Below the pieces are notes generated by a model. That model was not told where the DNA came from, made no database searches, and saw only the letters and a list, made by a program, of their open reading frames with translations. From assembly GCF_018446385.1 (NCBI RefSeq), contig NC_056002.1:8690894-8754893 (forward strand): a stretch of 64,000 nucleotides of DNA, given 5' to 3'. Below, piece by piece: positions 11,811 through 23,684 of this stretch (positions within the stretch are counted from its first letter, which is position 1; the number at the start of each line of letters is the position of its first letter). The DNA is from Zingiber officinale. Its lineage: Eukaryota > Streptophyta > Magnoliopsida > Zingiberales > Zingiberaceae. Both the position numbers and the translations under genes were made by a program.

Positions 11811-13561
11811 TGGAATTCCGAGATGGACTCGGATTCGACACGAGGATGCCTCCACCATACACATCTACAAGCTTCGATCTTTAGAAATCAAGGATCGAAA
11901 ACTTCTTAATGGTGGAGATAGAGCAATGGTTTGCTCTCATGGAAGGTTTTGAAGCTCCCACAAATTCCAAGGGCAAAGTACTCAAGAGGAGCAAGTGGAG
12001 CCAAGACCAAATCCAAAGATGTGAGGCCAATGACAAAGTGACCAAACTTTTGGTCAATTTATTGCCAAGCAACATCCTGGAGCAAATTGGAGAGTTTGAA
12101 GATGCCAAGGAGAATCCAAAGAGGGCGACTCAATGGATCAAAACCAAGAAGAGGAGGACTCCGAGGTTGAGAGATGCTCAACCTCCGAAGAGGAGGTCCA
12201 AGAAGCTTCATCCTCAAAGGAGAGCAATCAAAAGAGCAAGGAAGGAGTATATTCCTTGTTTCATGTACAAGAGGATGAAGATGAAGAAGAAGGTGAAGCC
12301 TCCACCTCTAGGATTGAGGGGGAGCAATTTTCATTGACACCGAAACAAGAGCAAGAAGAATCCTCCACATCCGGGTCAAGAGAAGAAGAGGATGAAGAAG
12401 CTTCCACCTCCACAAGTCAAGCAAAATCAAATGAAGGAATATCATCTTCGGATCAAGAGGAAGCTTCCACCTCCGGATCCAAAGGAGAAAGTGTCATCCC
12501 TACACAAAAAGGTATAACCATTTCAATTAATAATAAAAATCATATTATATGCTTTGAATGTAGGGAACATGGGCATTACAAGAGCAAATGCCCTAAATTG
12601 GCCAAGAAGAAGGGCCAAGTGGCATTAAAGGGCAAGGAGAAGCCCAAGGAGACCATCTCCGGAACAAAGAAGAGCAAGAAGCACATTGTGTGCTTCTCTT
12701 GCAATCAAAAGGGGTATTACCGAAGTCAATGCCCTAATGGGAAGAAGGTGGTCCAGGCTCATGGAGGAAGCTCAACTCAAGGGGGAGCCTCCAAGGTAAA
12801 AAAAGAATGTATCTTTTATTGAGCCTATTTCCTTGCAAAATGGTAAAAAGCATGCTAGGTCAAACTTATATCATTTTAATGCTATTTACCCTGAAAATAG
12901 GAAGCATGATAGAGTTAAGGAAAATCATGTAGCTTATCATGCCAAAACCTCTCAATCTAGGGTTAGAAAGGTAGATAGAAACTTAGGTAAGAACCCTAAG
13001 GATTCTAGGTATGTACCTAAGAAGAAGAAAAATCATGATTTTAGTGAAAAATCTATGGTTGAGGGATTATGGAAGGAAAATCAAGTCTTGAGGTCAAGAC
13101 TTGATAAATTAGAGAAGACCCTTAGAAAAATCACAAATATGACACAAGGGTCTAAGGGTAAAAATCTAGGTCTAGGAGTATCAAAGTCATCCAATGGTCA
13201 TAGAGGTTTGGGATACAAACCTAAGGCTAAGAAGGATAAAATTTCGTACCATAGGGTTCCATATAGTTATGGAACTAACCCTAGGTCTAGTGGTCAAGTC
13301 AAGAATACTAGGGAAGTCATCCCTAAGAGTATTTTTGCAATAAATGTGACTAAGGCTTCTAAGAAGTCTAAGAAAGTCACAAACAAGGTCACAAAGGAGA
13401 CTATCCCTAGAGTTGACCTAGAAAATGTGACCAAGGTTTCCAAGAAGCCAAACAAGGTCACTAGGAAGGTATCTAGGGAAGTTATCCCTAGTAAATACCT
13501 AGAGCATCCAAGGAGCACCAATAGGTGTTGGGTTCCTAGGAGCATTTTCTCTACCCCATAG
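11811..13561 (+). pseudogene. gag of the nested element, three breaks
   Basis: The ATG at 11811 opens MEFRDGLGFDTRMPPPYTST, but a TAG replaces an expected Trp codon after SFDL (near 11880). The copia gag signature resumes: IENFLMVEIEQWFALMEGFE, CEANDKVTKLLVNLLPSNIL. Near 12115-12135 the frame jumps to a Glu/Ser-rich linker, and most of the capsid region is missing there. Two CCHC knuckles follow. The first, CFECREHGHYKSKC, is canonical. The second, CFSCNQKGYYRSQC, has Tyr at the His position. An extra T near 12817 ends the frame at TGA 12820-12822; skipping it joins the basic Lys-rich C-terminal part (12833-13561). That part has a short coiled-coil-like stretch (LWKENQVLRSRLDKLEKTLR) and repeated K-KVT-KVT motifs, and it ends at TAG. 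This was probably one long gag reading frame. Confidence 0.8.
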
Positions 13562-15883
13562 ATGGGTTAGAGAGTGTCAACTCTAAGAAGAAGGGTAGTT
13601 AACCCAACTTTGAAAAAATTGACACTCAAGAAGCATTTTCAAGGTTATTATTAACCTTTGAAAATGAAAAGGATTATTGTTTACTCCTTGAAAGAGTAAA
13701 ATGTGCCTAATGGTGGAAAATTGATTTTATCTTAAAATGACATAAATTGGGTAAACCTAGAGAAATACCAAGTTGGAATTTTGGTATTCTCTTAGAAATT
13801 TAAGGCAATCCGGGCCTTGAGGAAAAATGGAATATGCCAACATTTGAGGATATGCTTAATTTTTAAGTGGCATAAACAAATCAAGAGAAATATAAATGTC
13901 AATTTATGTTTTGGCATTTCTTTGAAGCATTTAGGGCAATCTAGATTTAACGTTTTAAGTTAAAACAAGTTGTATATTTTGAGTTAGCTAAGTGGTTAAG
14001 GATACTTAGATAGGTAATCTAGGTATATTTTATTTATGCTAAACCTTGCCATGATTAGTTGCCCATCATATGCCATGACATCATGTCTATTTTTGCATTC
14101 ATGTTTTATTATGAAAAATCCAAAAATACCATGTCATGACATTCATACATCATGTAGTTATAGGATATTTTCTTTTGAAAATTATTTCCTTTTGATGTAT
14201 GTCATAACATAATCATGCATTAAGTTTAAATTCCTTGTAATTAAGGACAAATGACATTTAGCAACACTTATTAACAAGTGACATCCTAGGTGGATGTCTA
14301 ATATCTCTAAAATGCCTAGATAGATATGCATGATCCCTAGAATAGGGCAAAACCAAAATCTCACATCTCACAAGGACCATAAGGTGACTTGTATGTGTTT
14401 TAGTGTACATTAGATACAAGTGAGATGTTAGGAAGATGAACAAAACTCAAGATGTTGATTTAGTGCATTCTTTTGAGTTTTAGGTTCATCAGAACACATA
14501 GTTATGTGTTTTTCCATCATTGGGAAAGCTAATGTACAAGTCATGTGCATTAAGCCCAAGGAATGTGATGGGATATTGGTTTTGAAAATTATTTTAAAAT
14601 GCTTTTGGAAAACCTTGGTGAAGGCTATCTTTTGATAGTAATCACCATTGAATAGTTAGACACAAACTTGAAGAAAACGCTAAAGTTGTAGCAAGTTTTC
14701 AAGCTTGTGTCAATCTTTGAAAATATGATGTATTTTCATAGAAAACTATTTTTCCATGATAAAGTATGCCCTAAATAATGTCTATACGAAATTTCATGAT
14801 TTTTGAATTTTTGTAGAATTTTCTAGAGGTTTCTGAAGTTGGCTGAATTTGAAATTCAGCAACTATCAGAGCTCCGATCGATCCATGGATCGATTGGAGT
14901 GTCTGAATCGATCAGTGGATCGATTCAGAAGGCAATTCTAGCGAGCAGAAGCTCGCTGGATCGATCAGCCGATCGATCCAAGAAGACTAAATCGATCAGT
15001 GGATCGATTCAGCAGGGTTAAATCGATTGGAACCCAACTCCAATCGATCGAAGATGCTGATTTTGACTGGAAAAGCTTATTTTCAGCATATTGAACCTAT
15101 TTTAGTCTAGGTAACCATTCATGACCCCTCAAAATACATTTGTATACATAAAAAGGGTGTTTTCATGTTGAAAACAAGGATGGATTGGTTAAGGACGACT
15201 AAATTGAAGTTTAGGTTGAGGTTTGTTTCAAATTTTGAACATTTGAACCTCAAAACTTCTAAATTTGGGTTTCCTAAAGGTTTAGGGATTCCAAGTCATT
15301 GTTGGTGCAATGACAGAAGTTACCACCATGTCTTTAGGGGGAGGGACTCTTTAAAGACATGAAAACTATTTTTCATGAACCTTGGAAGGTTGGTTAACCT
15401 TCTTTTCAGAACATGCTCAAGGTTGAGCGTTTGAACTTTAATGGGGAGTGGATATCCTCATTGTTCAAGTGGTTAAGTTAAAAATGCTCAAGGATGGGCA
15501 TTTGACTATATTTGGGGAGAATGTAGGGTTAAGGATAATGAAGGGTATGGGACATTCATTATCGTGTTAATCACAACGAGTGAAGTTGTGAACAATGATG
15601 AGCAATTCTTCAGGGGGAGAGTTTTCAACAAGTGAATTTGTTGATGTGTGCCCAAAAATGGGGCATGGTTTGACGTGTGCCAATAGGGGGAGAATGAAAG
15701 GGAGTAAGTTAGGATTTCATTACCTAGAGGGAGTTTGCCCTCTTAGGGGGAGAATGAAGGGCTTAACTTATGTATTCATTACCTAGTGGCATGAAGCAGG
15801 TTTAGGCTATGAGATTAGCCTAACTTACATGTGGTATTGTAAGTGATAGTGTTGGTATTGTTAAACATCAAAAAAGGAGAGAT
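13562..15883 (+). other. non-coding 3' half of the nested element
   Basis: No polymerase-type reading frame. A cluster of GATCGATC-type palindromes at 14873-15055 repeats the motif found in the LTRs. Phrases of the form TAGGGGGAGAATGAA recur at about 15686 and 15744. The polypurine tract closes the region at 15870-15883. Confidence 0.7.
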
Positions 15884-17450
15884 TGTTGGTGCAACATCCC
15901 TCAGGTCAAGGTTGACCTGGTTGACCAAGCTTGAGTCTTGGTTTGGGTTTCGATGTTTGACAATGCAAGGTTGATTGAAGAAGAGTCAAGTAGGTCAAGG
16001 ATGACCGGATACTTGACTGGGAAGTCCTAACTGGGATGTTAGGCAGAAGGAAAGACCTAGTGAGTGAAGCTAGACAGTGAGGAAAATCCTAGTAAATGAA
16101 GCTAGGTGAAAGTCCTGGTGAGTGAAGCCGGGCAGAAGAAAATCCTGGTGAGTGAAGCCAGGTGAAAATTCTAGTGAGTGAAGCTAGGTGAAAGACCTGG
16201 TGAGTGAAGTCAGGCAGAAGAGAAGTCCTAGTGAGTGAAGCTAGGCAGATTGGAAGTCCTGGTGAGTGAAGCCAGGCACGGGGAAATCCAGATGGGTCAA
16301 GATTGACCAGACATCTGGTGAAAGTCCAAGTAGGTCAAGGGAGTGACCGGATACTTGGCACGAGGAAGAAAAGTCCAAGTAGGTCAGAGGGATTGACCGG
16401 ATACTTGTCAAGAAGAGAAAAGTCCAAGTGGGTCAAAGGGATTGACCAGACACTTGGTGAGAGAGTCCTAGCTGGTCAAGGGTGACCGGATGCTAGGTCT
16501 TATGTACCAACAAGTCATGGTTGACTAGATGTTGGTTTAGGGGGGCTTTGGACTTGGTTTTGGGCAAAAATCAAGATCTGGATTGATCAGCCGATTGATC
16601 CAGCAGATCTGAATTGATCAGCTAATTGATCCAGCAGATTTGGATTGATCAGCCGATTGATCCAACAGATCTGGATCGATCAGTGGATCGATCTAGCAGA
16701 TCTGGATCGATCGGCCGATCGATCCGGTGAGTCCCCGCGAACAGAACCCCTCTGGATCGATCGGTGGATCGATCCAGAGGTCCCAATCGATCAGTGGATC
16801 GATTGGGACGCTGCTGCTTCGCGCGATAAGCGCTGGATCGATCCGTGGATCGATCTAGGCATTTTTCCAGAGCACAGAGGCGCTCTGGATCGATCCGTGG
16901 ATCGATCCAAAGCCTCCCCGATCGATTGGGAGCATTCCAATCGATCGGGATTCGACCGTTAGCGTCAATTTAAGCCGCAGGCGTTCATTTCCTTCGGCAT
17001 CGCTTCCACGAAAAGCTCAGATCTTCACCAGCGACTCCACAGAGCTCTCCACGCCAGTTCTTGAAGTTCTTGGAGGTTCTTCCAAGTCAAGAGGCGGATC
17101 TATTGCAAGAGGAAGAAAGCTAGGGTTAGGGTTTTCTTGTACTCATTGTAAGCTTTGTGCTTGTATTTTGTATCCTTTCCCCTTCTTCTTGTAGTGTGAA
17201 CTTGTAGGGCTTCTCCGCCTTCGGTAGTTACCGAAAAGGAGGGTTTTATTAGTGGAGGGTGCGTGAGTAGATGTGGATCCTTAGACTAGTCACCTCTTGT
17301 GAGGTGGATACCAAGTAAACCAATCTTGTTAGCGTTGTATGCTTTTGTTTCTTATATTTCCGCTGCATATCTCTGAAGAAACGAGCAACGCCGACGACGA
17401 GCACACGAAGAGCTATTCACCGCCCCTCTAGCTACTTTTCAGTCCCAACA
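15884..17450 (+). repeat. nested element 3' LTR (1,567 bp)
   Basis: Collinear with 10155-11674 apart from scattered substitutions and extra GATCGATC palindrome units (around 16675-16705 and 16830-16905). It ends CCCAACA at 17450, followed by CAAAT. Confidence 0.93.
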
Positions 17451-17455
17451 CAAAT

Positions 17456-17603
17456 AGATTAAGTTTTGGATCAAACGTGTTAAGTTCCGCAGGCGATTCA
17501 AAATTTAATTTAAAAGAACACATGGTAGCTAGGAAAAGGTTCAGACCTTTGTACAAAATTTTTGTACAGTGGAACCTCTAGGTTTTCTGAGTAGCAACCA
17601 ACA
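17456..17603 (+). repeat. outer copia 5' LTR, second part
   Basis: This 148-bp segment matches 26200-26347 and ends ACCAACA, directly before the primer site. Confidence 0.95.
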
Positions 17604-17605
17604 AT

Positions 17606-17617
17606 TGGTATCAGAGC
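17606..17617 (+). other. primer binding site, outer copia
   Basis: TGGTATCAGAGC, matching the 3' end of initiator tRNA-Met, lies two bases after the 5' LTR. Confidence 0.92.
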
Positions 17618-18569
17618 TAGGGTTTTGCCTCTGTGTATTTGGTATTAGTTTAATTATGCACATGTCATACATAATTTAGATAGGTAAATAGTAGGATGTG
17701 CTAACTTTGTGGATGCAGGATCCAACTATTATGGCTTATAGTTATTATGTGTGTGATTGGACCCTTGGACATGTCAAGGTTATTTTATTGTGTGTGCATG
17801 ATTGTATTATAAAATACAGCAGGAGCTGTATTTAGTTTTATTAGGATTTTATTTTGATCTAGTTACATGTACATTCCTTCGAGGAATATAGGATCAAAAA
17901 ATGTAAAATTCTATTTATGTCGTGGATCGAATCTTGCAAGGCGTGGAACCTTTTTGAGGACCAGAGGCGCAGCGGAACAAGGAGCAAGATGGATGCGACA
18001 ACTAGACCCGGTGGTGGTGGCCAAAGATGGCAGCAGCTAGGGTTGGCGACACACGGAGGACAGCAATAGATAAAAAGCCATAATAGTTGAAAATTAGTTT
18101 TTCTATTTATTGCTTTTTATGTTGTGTTGTGTGTGCTTGTTAGTATGCATGCTAAGTAGGCTAGCATAGTCAAAATTCCTCACTTTAAATAACTAAGTGG
18201 GAGAGGGATTTATTTAAATTCCACGGTCTCCATTACTGGTTTATAAGTGATGCAACAAGCTTGCGCGTTGGCTCTGAGTGCCTTCCTCCATATCGGATGA
18301 GCTTGTTTGCGGATCACTAGCTTAAACTTCCATTTTGGATGACTATAGGAAGTTAATTAAGAGCGTGTGATCTTCCCCATCGGAAGAGGCACAATCTTAT
18401 TAATGGACTTAGTGTCAAGTAATGGTAAACACTTAGGCACGTCTAATAGTATCCTCCCCATCGGAGTCACTGCTATTATTTGTGTGACCGAAAAAAACCA
18501 ACTATTAATTTGTCAAATAAATAGGTTGACAAGATAATAAAATTAAAAACTCCTTTTACAAATGTTTGA

Positions 18570-18939
18570 TTTTGTATACGTCCACACTATCGTGCCATAC
18601 AAAATTCACGGTGTTTGAGGTAATTTTATTTGTCATAAAGATTTATTGACAAGATAATTAATGGGTAAACCCCTCCTCTTACAAATGTTTAATTTTGTAT
18701 ACGTACACACTATCGTGGCATACAAAATTCACGGTGTTTGAGGTGTTGGTGAATTTAAATAATATTGTTTGAGGAATCAATGTTATTTTAAATTCAAAAG
18801 TTTTGACCAAATATTTGATCAAAAACAGATCAACTATTAATTTTATTCATCATAAAGAAAAGTTGATGAGATAATAAAATTAATGGATAAAATCTCCTCT
18901 TTGATTTTGTATACATCCACACTATCGTGGCATACAAAA
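18570..18939 (+). repeat. three hairpin units in the copia leader
   Basis: A 35-base unit with the stem TTTTGTAT / ATACAAAA and the loop core CACACTATCGTG occurs at 18570-18604, 18693-18727 and 18905-18939. A related fourth copy lies in the truncated element at 53176-53210. The region sits between the primer site and the coding part, where retroelement RNAs carry packaging or dimerisation signals. That role is inferred from position only. Confidence 0.65.
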
Positions 18940-19316
18940 TTCATGGGAATTTTAAGGAGTTGATCTTGACCAAATATTTTTGTGATTCTTAGGATTTAAA
19001 ATGTTTGTCAATTCCCTAGTTGTTATACTATAGAAAAGACTTAGTAGTCCAAATTGTAATGATTGGAAATAGGACTTGGACATTAAGGTAGACTGTCTTC
19101 TTAGAACTAAGAACAATATAGGTGTATTTAATTCATTAGTTGAAACATGTCTAGTGGTGTTATCTACCAGAACCTGGAGTGTAGATACAGATGTCATTAA
19201 TCATGTCTGTAATTCATTGCAGGGTTCCAGGAAACCCGACAACTAAATGAAAATTAAAACACCGTCCACATGGGCACTACTGCAAAAGTAGCAACTGTTG
19301 CAGTGGGAGAGGTTTA

Positions 19317-20868
19317 TGTTAGGACCTTCGGATGCGGCTAGAGAGGGGGGTGTGAATAGCTGACCTCAAATTATCGTTTCTTCCTACAATTTAGGTTAGC
19401 GCAGCGGAAATACAATGTAGAAACGAAAGTGGAGAAGATCAAACCTCAAACACGATGATGTAACGAGGTTCGGAGATGATACTCCTACTCCTCGGCGAGT
19501 CCGTAAGGTGGACGAAGCCTATCAATCCGTCGGTGGATGAGACCCCGGATAACTGGCTAATATGAACTCCTTCTGGGTGGAGAAACCTCGCCACAATCTC
19601 TCTTGCAACAGCAAGAATGGAGTACAACCAATAGAGAAAGAAAACAAGAACAATATAAATGTAAAAACACTTTGCTTGCCTTCTCGTCGATTGGAGTTCG
19701 ATGAAGCAGCAACTTCACGATGTCAACAACAGCTGATCACCCAGTCGAGGGAAGCTCACACGAAGCTTCAGGAATAGGGAGCTCAGCAAAGCTCAGATCG
19801 CAAGAGTGAGGAAGAAGAACAGCAGCACAGAGGCGCTCAGCCTCTGATTTATATCTGCACCTGCGAAGAAGACAAAGAGCAACACAGAAATCTAGCCGTT
19901 GTGTCGCAACGGCTAGGCCTGGATCGATCAGGCTCCACCCTGATCAGTCTGGGAGGCTCCTGATCGGTCTGTGGACCGATCAGGCCCTAGGCTGATCGGT
20001 CCCCAGACCGATCCCCATACTTGTTCTTGTTTCTGATCGCTTCCTGATCGGTCTGTGGACCGATCAGTAGGCTTCCTGATCGGTCTGATCAGTAGGCTTC
20101 CTGATCGGTCTACAGACCGATCAGATAACTCACAGTACCTCTATTTGGTTACTGATCGGTCACCAGACCGATTAGATAAACCTGAGTATCACTGGATCGG
20201 TCTGCTGACCGATCCAATGCCCATGTGGATTTAGAGCTTCTCATCCCTAAATCCTAAGGCCTTCCTGGTCTTGAGAACGAGCTACCGAGCCCTCTCTGAC
20301 CTAGTCTGAAGAACGAGCTACCGAGCCCTCTCTGACTTCCACATCCGGTCCAGAGAATGAGCTTCCGAGCCCTCTCTGACCTAGTCCGGAGAACGAGCTA
20401 CCGAGCCCTCTCCGACTTCGTCCGGTCCAAAGAACGAGCTACCGAGCCCTCTCTGACCTAGTCCGGAGAACGAGCTGCCGAGCCCTCTCCGACTTCCCAT
20501 GCCAAGCTTCCATACTTGGACTTCTCCCGTACCAAGCTCTCTGCTTGGACTTTTCCGTGCCAAGTCTCCATACTTGGACTTTTCCCGTGCCAAGCTCCCT
20601 GCTTGGACTTTTCCGTGCTAAGTCTCCATACTTGGATTTTTCCCGTGCCAAGTCTCCATACTTGGACTTTACCGAATCAAGTCAACTCAAGTCGGGTCAA
20701 CCAGGTCAACCTTGACCGAAGGTTGCACCCACAATCTCCCAAATTTGTATTCTTGTCAAACATCAAGATACAACTTTTATATTCTCGTCAAACATCAAAA
20801 TATAACTCGAGTCAAGTCAACTCGAGTCGAGTCAACCAGGTCAACCTTGACCTAAGGTTGCACCAACA
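19317..20868 (-). mobile_element. solo LTR inserted antisense in the outer copia
   Basis: Flanked by GTTTA at 19312-19316 and 20869-20873. Read on the minus strand it starts TGTTGGTGCAACCTTAGG with GGTCAAGGTTGACCTGG close behind, and it ends GGTCCTAACA. Those ends resemble the ends of the nested element at 10155-17450, so the two belong to related families. The interior differs. It has palindromes of the type TGATCGGTCTGTGGACCGAT (19910-20215), about six copies of GAACGAGCTACCGAGCCCTC (20275-20490) and about six of CCATACTTGGACTTTTCCCG (20500-20675). There is no internal coding region or second LTR. Confidence 0.9.
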
Positions 20869-21060
20869 GTTTATTCTCTAATGGGAATAAAATATGGATT
20901 TTAAGTAATTGTCTTTACGTACCAAGTTTAGAAAGAACTAGTTTTCAGTTTCTAAACTATTCAAAGAACTTGATATAACAAAGTTGTTATTAAGAAAAAG
21001 AGGGAAGTTATCTGTTCTGGTACGTTGGTTGGCAATTTATAAATCCAATAACTCCCACGA

Positions 21061-23420
21061 TGCAACAAATGGAAATTAGTAACACATCTTCTAACTTTAA
21101 GAGAAAGCAACCTTTGGAAATGAACCAATTATATCTTTGGCATCTAAGGCTAGGTTATATTAACTTGAGTAGGATTCATTGGTAGCTGATGAACTTTTGG
21201 GTTCATTAGTAGTGGAAATCTTTCCAACCTGCGAGTCTTACTTGGAAGGAAAAATAACCAAGAAGCTTTGGAATTGGTTCATTCTGATTTGTGTGATTCT
21301 ATGACTATCCAGACAAGCGGTATTATCGAATATTTCGTCTATTTTATAGACAACTATTCAAGATACAAATACATTTACTTAATGTGCCGCAAGACTAAGT
21401 ACTTTGATTAGTTCAAAGAGTACAAGGCTGATGCGGAGAAATGTTAAAGTAAAAAGTCACTATGGAAGATCGTAGTGGCAAGTACCTCTTGGGAGATTTT
21501 AGGAGTCACTTATCAGAAGTTGAGATTCAATTCCAACTAATTGCACCTGGTACATCCCAATAGAATGGTGTAGTAGAAAGAAGGTATAGGACTCTTATGG
21601 AATAATTAGAAAGATGATGAGTTATTCAAAAAATTACCAAATTTGTTTTAAGGATATACTCTGAAAACGAAAGTGAACATAGTACCTTCCAAGTTAGAAC
21701 TCTCTACTCATATAGAATTGCTGAATAGGTGTAAACCTATTTTGAAGCATATTCGGATTCGGGTAGTCCAGCACATATGTTAAAGAGAGACAATGATAAG
21801 TTGGATAGGAGTTCACTTGTTTGTAAGTTATCCTAGATAAACAAAAGTAGGTTTATAGTCTTAAAAATCAGAAGGTCATTGTTAGCATCAATGACTGATT
21901 TTTAGAAAAGGACTATATAATAAACCACAAGCTCATAAGTGAATTTGTTCTTACAGAAATAATAAAAGACATGTCTAATCTAGTACCAACTGTACAAGAT
22001 GAGATACCACAAGGAAACTGTAACACGTATCACAAATGATACACAATTGCAGAAAGTGCATCGTCGTAGTGGGAGGGTTGTTAGACAACCTAAAAAGATT
22101 CATGTTTTGAGAGAGTTTTTGGACTCGATCTCTGGAGGACATGAACCTGATCTCCAGACATATGACGAAGCACTCCAAGATAAAGATGCAGCATCTTGGC
22201 AAAGAGTAATGAATAATAGAATTAGAATATATATTCTAATAAAATCTGGAAGCTTGTAGAACCACCAAATGGTGTAAAAGCCTTTGGGTGTAAAAAGGTC
22301 TATAATAGGAAAAGAGGGATAGACAGGAAGGTAGAAACTTTCAAAGCAAGGCTTGATGAAAAAGGAAACTTTTTCACTGGTAGCCATGCTTAAGTCTATC
22401 CGGATTCTTTTATCTATTTGGCAAGTGGATGTCAAGACAACATTCTTTAATGGAAGTCTTGAAAAAAGCATCCATATAAAGCAACTAGAAGGGTTCATTA
22501 CAAAGGGCTAAGAGCATCTTGTCTATGGACTGAGGCAAAGCTTCAAGGTCTTGGAACATCCGGTTTATCAAAGTAATCCAGACCTATGGATTTATTTAGT
22601 AACCGGATAAGTCTTGTGTATACAAAAGGTGTGATGGAAACGTGGTGGTATTTCTTGTACTATACGTAGATAACATTTTTGGTAGTTGGAAACAATATCA
22701 AAATGTTGTCAGAAGTAAGGGTATAGTTGTCCAAACAAATTCGATATAAAGGACTTGGGAGAATGTATATATTCTTGAGATCAAAGTAATAAGGGATCGC
22801 AAGAAAAGAATATTTTACTTATCCCAAGATTCATATATCAGAAAAATCCTTGCTCGTTTTAAGCATACAGAACTCTAAGAAAGGTTTCTTACCTTTTAGG
22901 CATAGAGTAGCTTTATCTAAAGAGATGTCTCCGAAGACATTAAAGGAGATAAAGGACATAAAGGCAGTTCCTTATGCTTCGGCTCTGGGAAGCCTAATGT
23001 ATGCAATGCTGTGTACGAGACAGGATATCTGTTTTGCCGTGGGCATGGTTAGCAAATATCAAAGTAACCCTAGACAAGGACATTAGTCTGCAGTAAAGCA
23101 TATATTGAAGTACCTTAGAGGCACTAGAGATTATATGCTAGCTTACAAGGCAGCTATTTTGGTCCCTGTGGGTTGCATGGATTTTGACTTCCAATCGGAT
23201 AAGGACAATAATAAGTCAACTTCGGGGTTTTGTGTTTACTTTAGGAGGTAAAGTCATAACTATGGAAGAGTGATAAGCATAGGTGTTTTTCTGGACTCCA
23301 CCATAGAAGCTTAGTATATGGCAAGCCTCTGAGGTAGCCATAAAAGCTGAATGAGTCAATAACCTCAAGATAGACTTAGATATGATTTCTAGTTTGTCCA
23401 AAGATTATTACAATTTATTG
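21061..23420 (+). pseudogene. outer copia pol, heavily decayed
   Basis: Pieces appear in the order expected for copia. A GAG-pre-integrase motif (LYLWHLRLGYINLSRIH...PTCESYLEG) lies at about 21130-21260. Integrase-like text (YFIDNYSRYKYIYLM, then HPNRMV near 21560) follows. The linker GRVVRQPKKIHVLREFLDSI...YDEALQDKDAASWQ is at 22060-22205. Reverse transcriptase words are VDVKTTFFNGSLEKSI (about 22430) and LYVDNIF near 22660, where the catalytic YVDD has become YVDN. ALGSLMYAMLCTRQDICFAV (22980-23045) and RNase-H-like SDKDNNKSTSGFCVY (about 23200) come last. Stops and frameshifts interrupt almost every stretch of 30-80 codons. No gag precedes it. Confidence 0.85.
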
Positions 23421-23684
23421 TAATAATATTGGTGCAGTATCAAACTCGAAGAAACCATAAGTCTATAAGGCAAGTAAACACAATAGAGCTCAAGTACCAC
23501 CCAATACGAGAAATCGTATAAACGAGGAGAAGTTGTTGCTGCCTAGATTGCATCAGATGATGACCTATAGATCTTTTCACTAAGGTCCTAAAGGCAAGAG
23601 CTTTTGATGGGTATGTTGAAGGGTTGGGAATCAGATGTATGGTAGCAGATATGGTAGCTTAGTCTTTTAGTATAAGTGGGAGAT

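Larger units (their letters stand above)
10155..17450 (+). mobile_element. nested gag-only copia-type retrotransposon
   Basis: LTRs at 10155-11674 and 15884-17450 start TGTTG(A/G)TGCAACATCCC and end GTCCCAACA, with the CAAAT duplication outside. A Met-tRNA-type primer site (TGGTATCAGAGC, 11677-11688) and a polypurine tract (AAAAAAGGAGAGAT, ending 15883) are in place. The 4.2-kb internal region encodes only a gag-like protein. I found no integrase, reverse transcriptase or RNase H motif in any frame. This is a large non-autonomous derivative that must be moved by proteins of a relative. The LTRs are very similar, so it is young. Confidence 0.93.

Noticed and set aside
18570..18939. Possible CRISPR-like array of regularly spaced repeats
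   Set aside because: Only three units at uneven spacing inside a plant retrotransposon leader.
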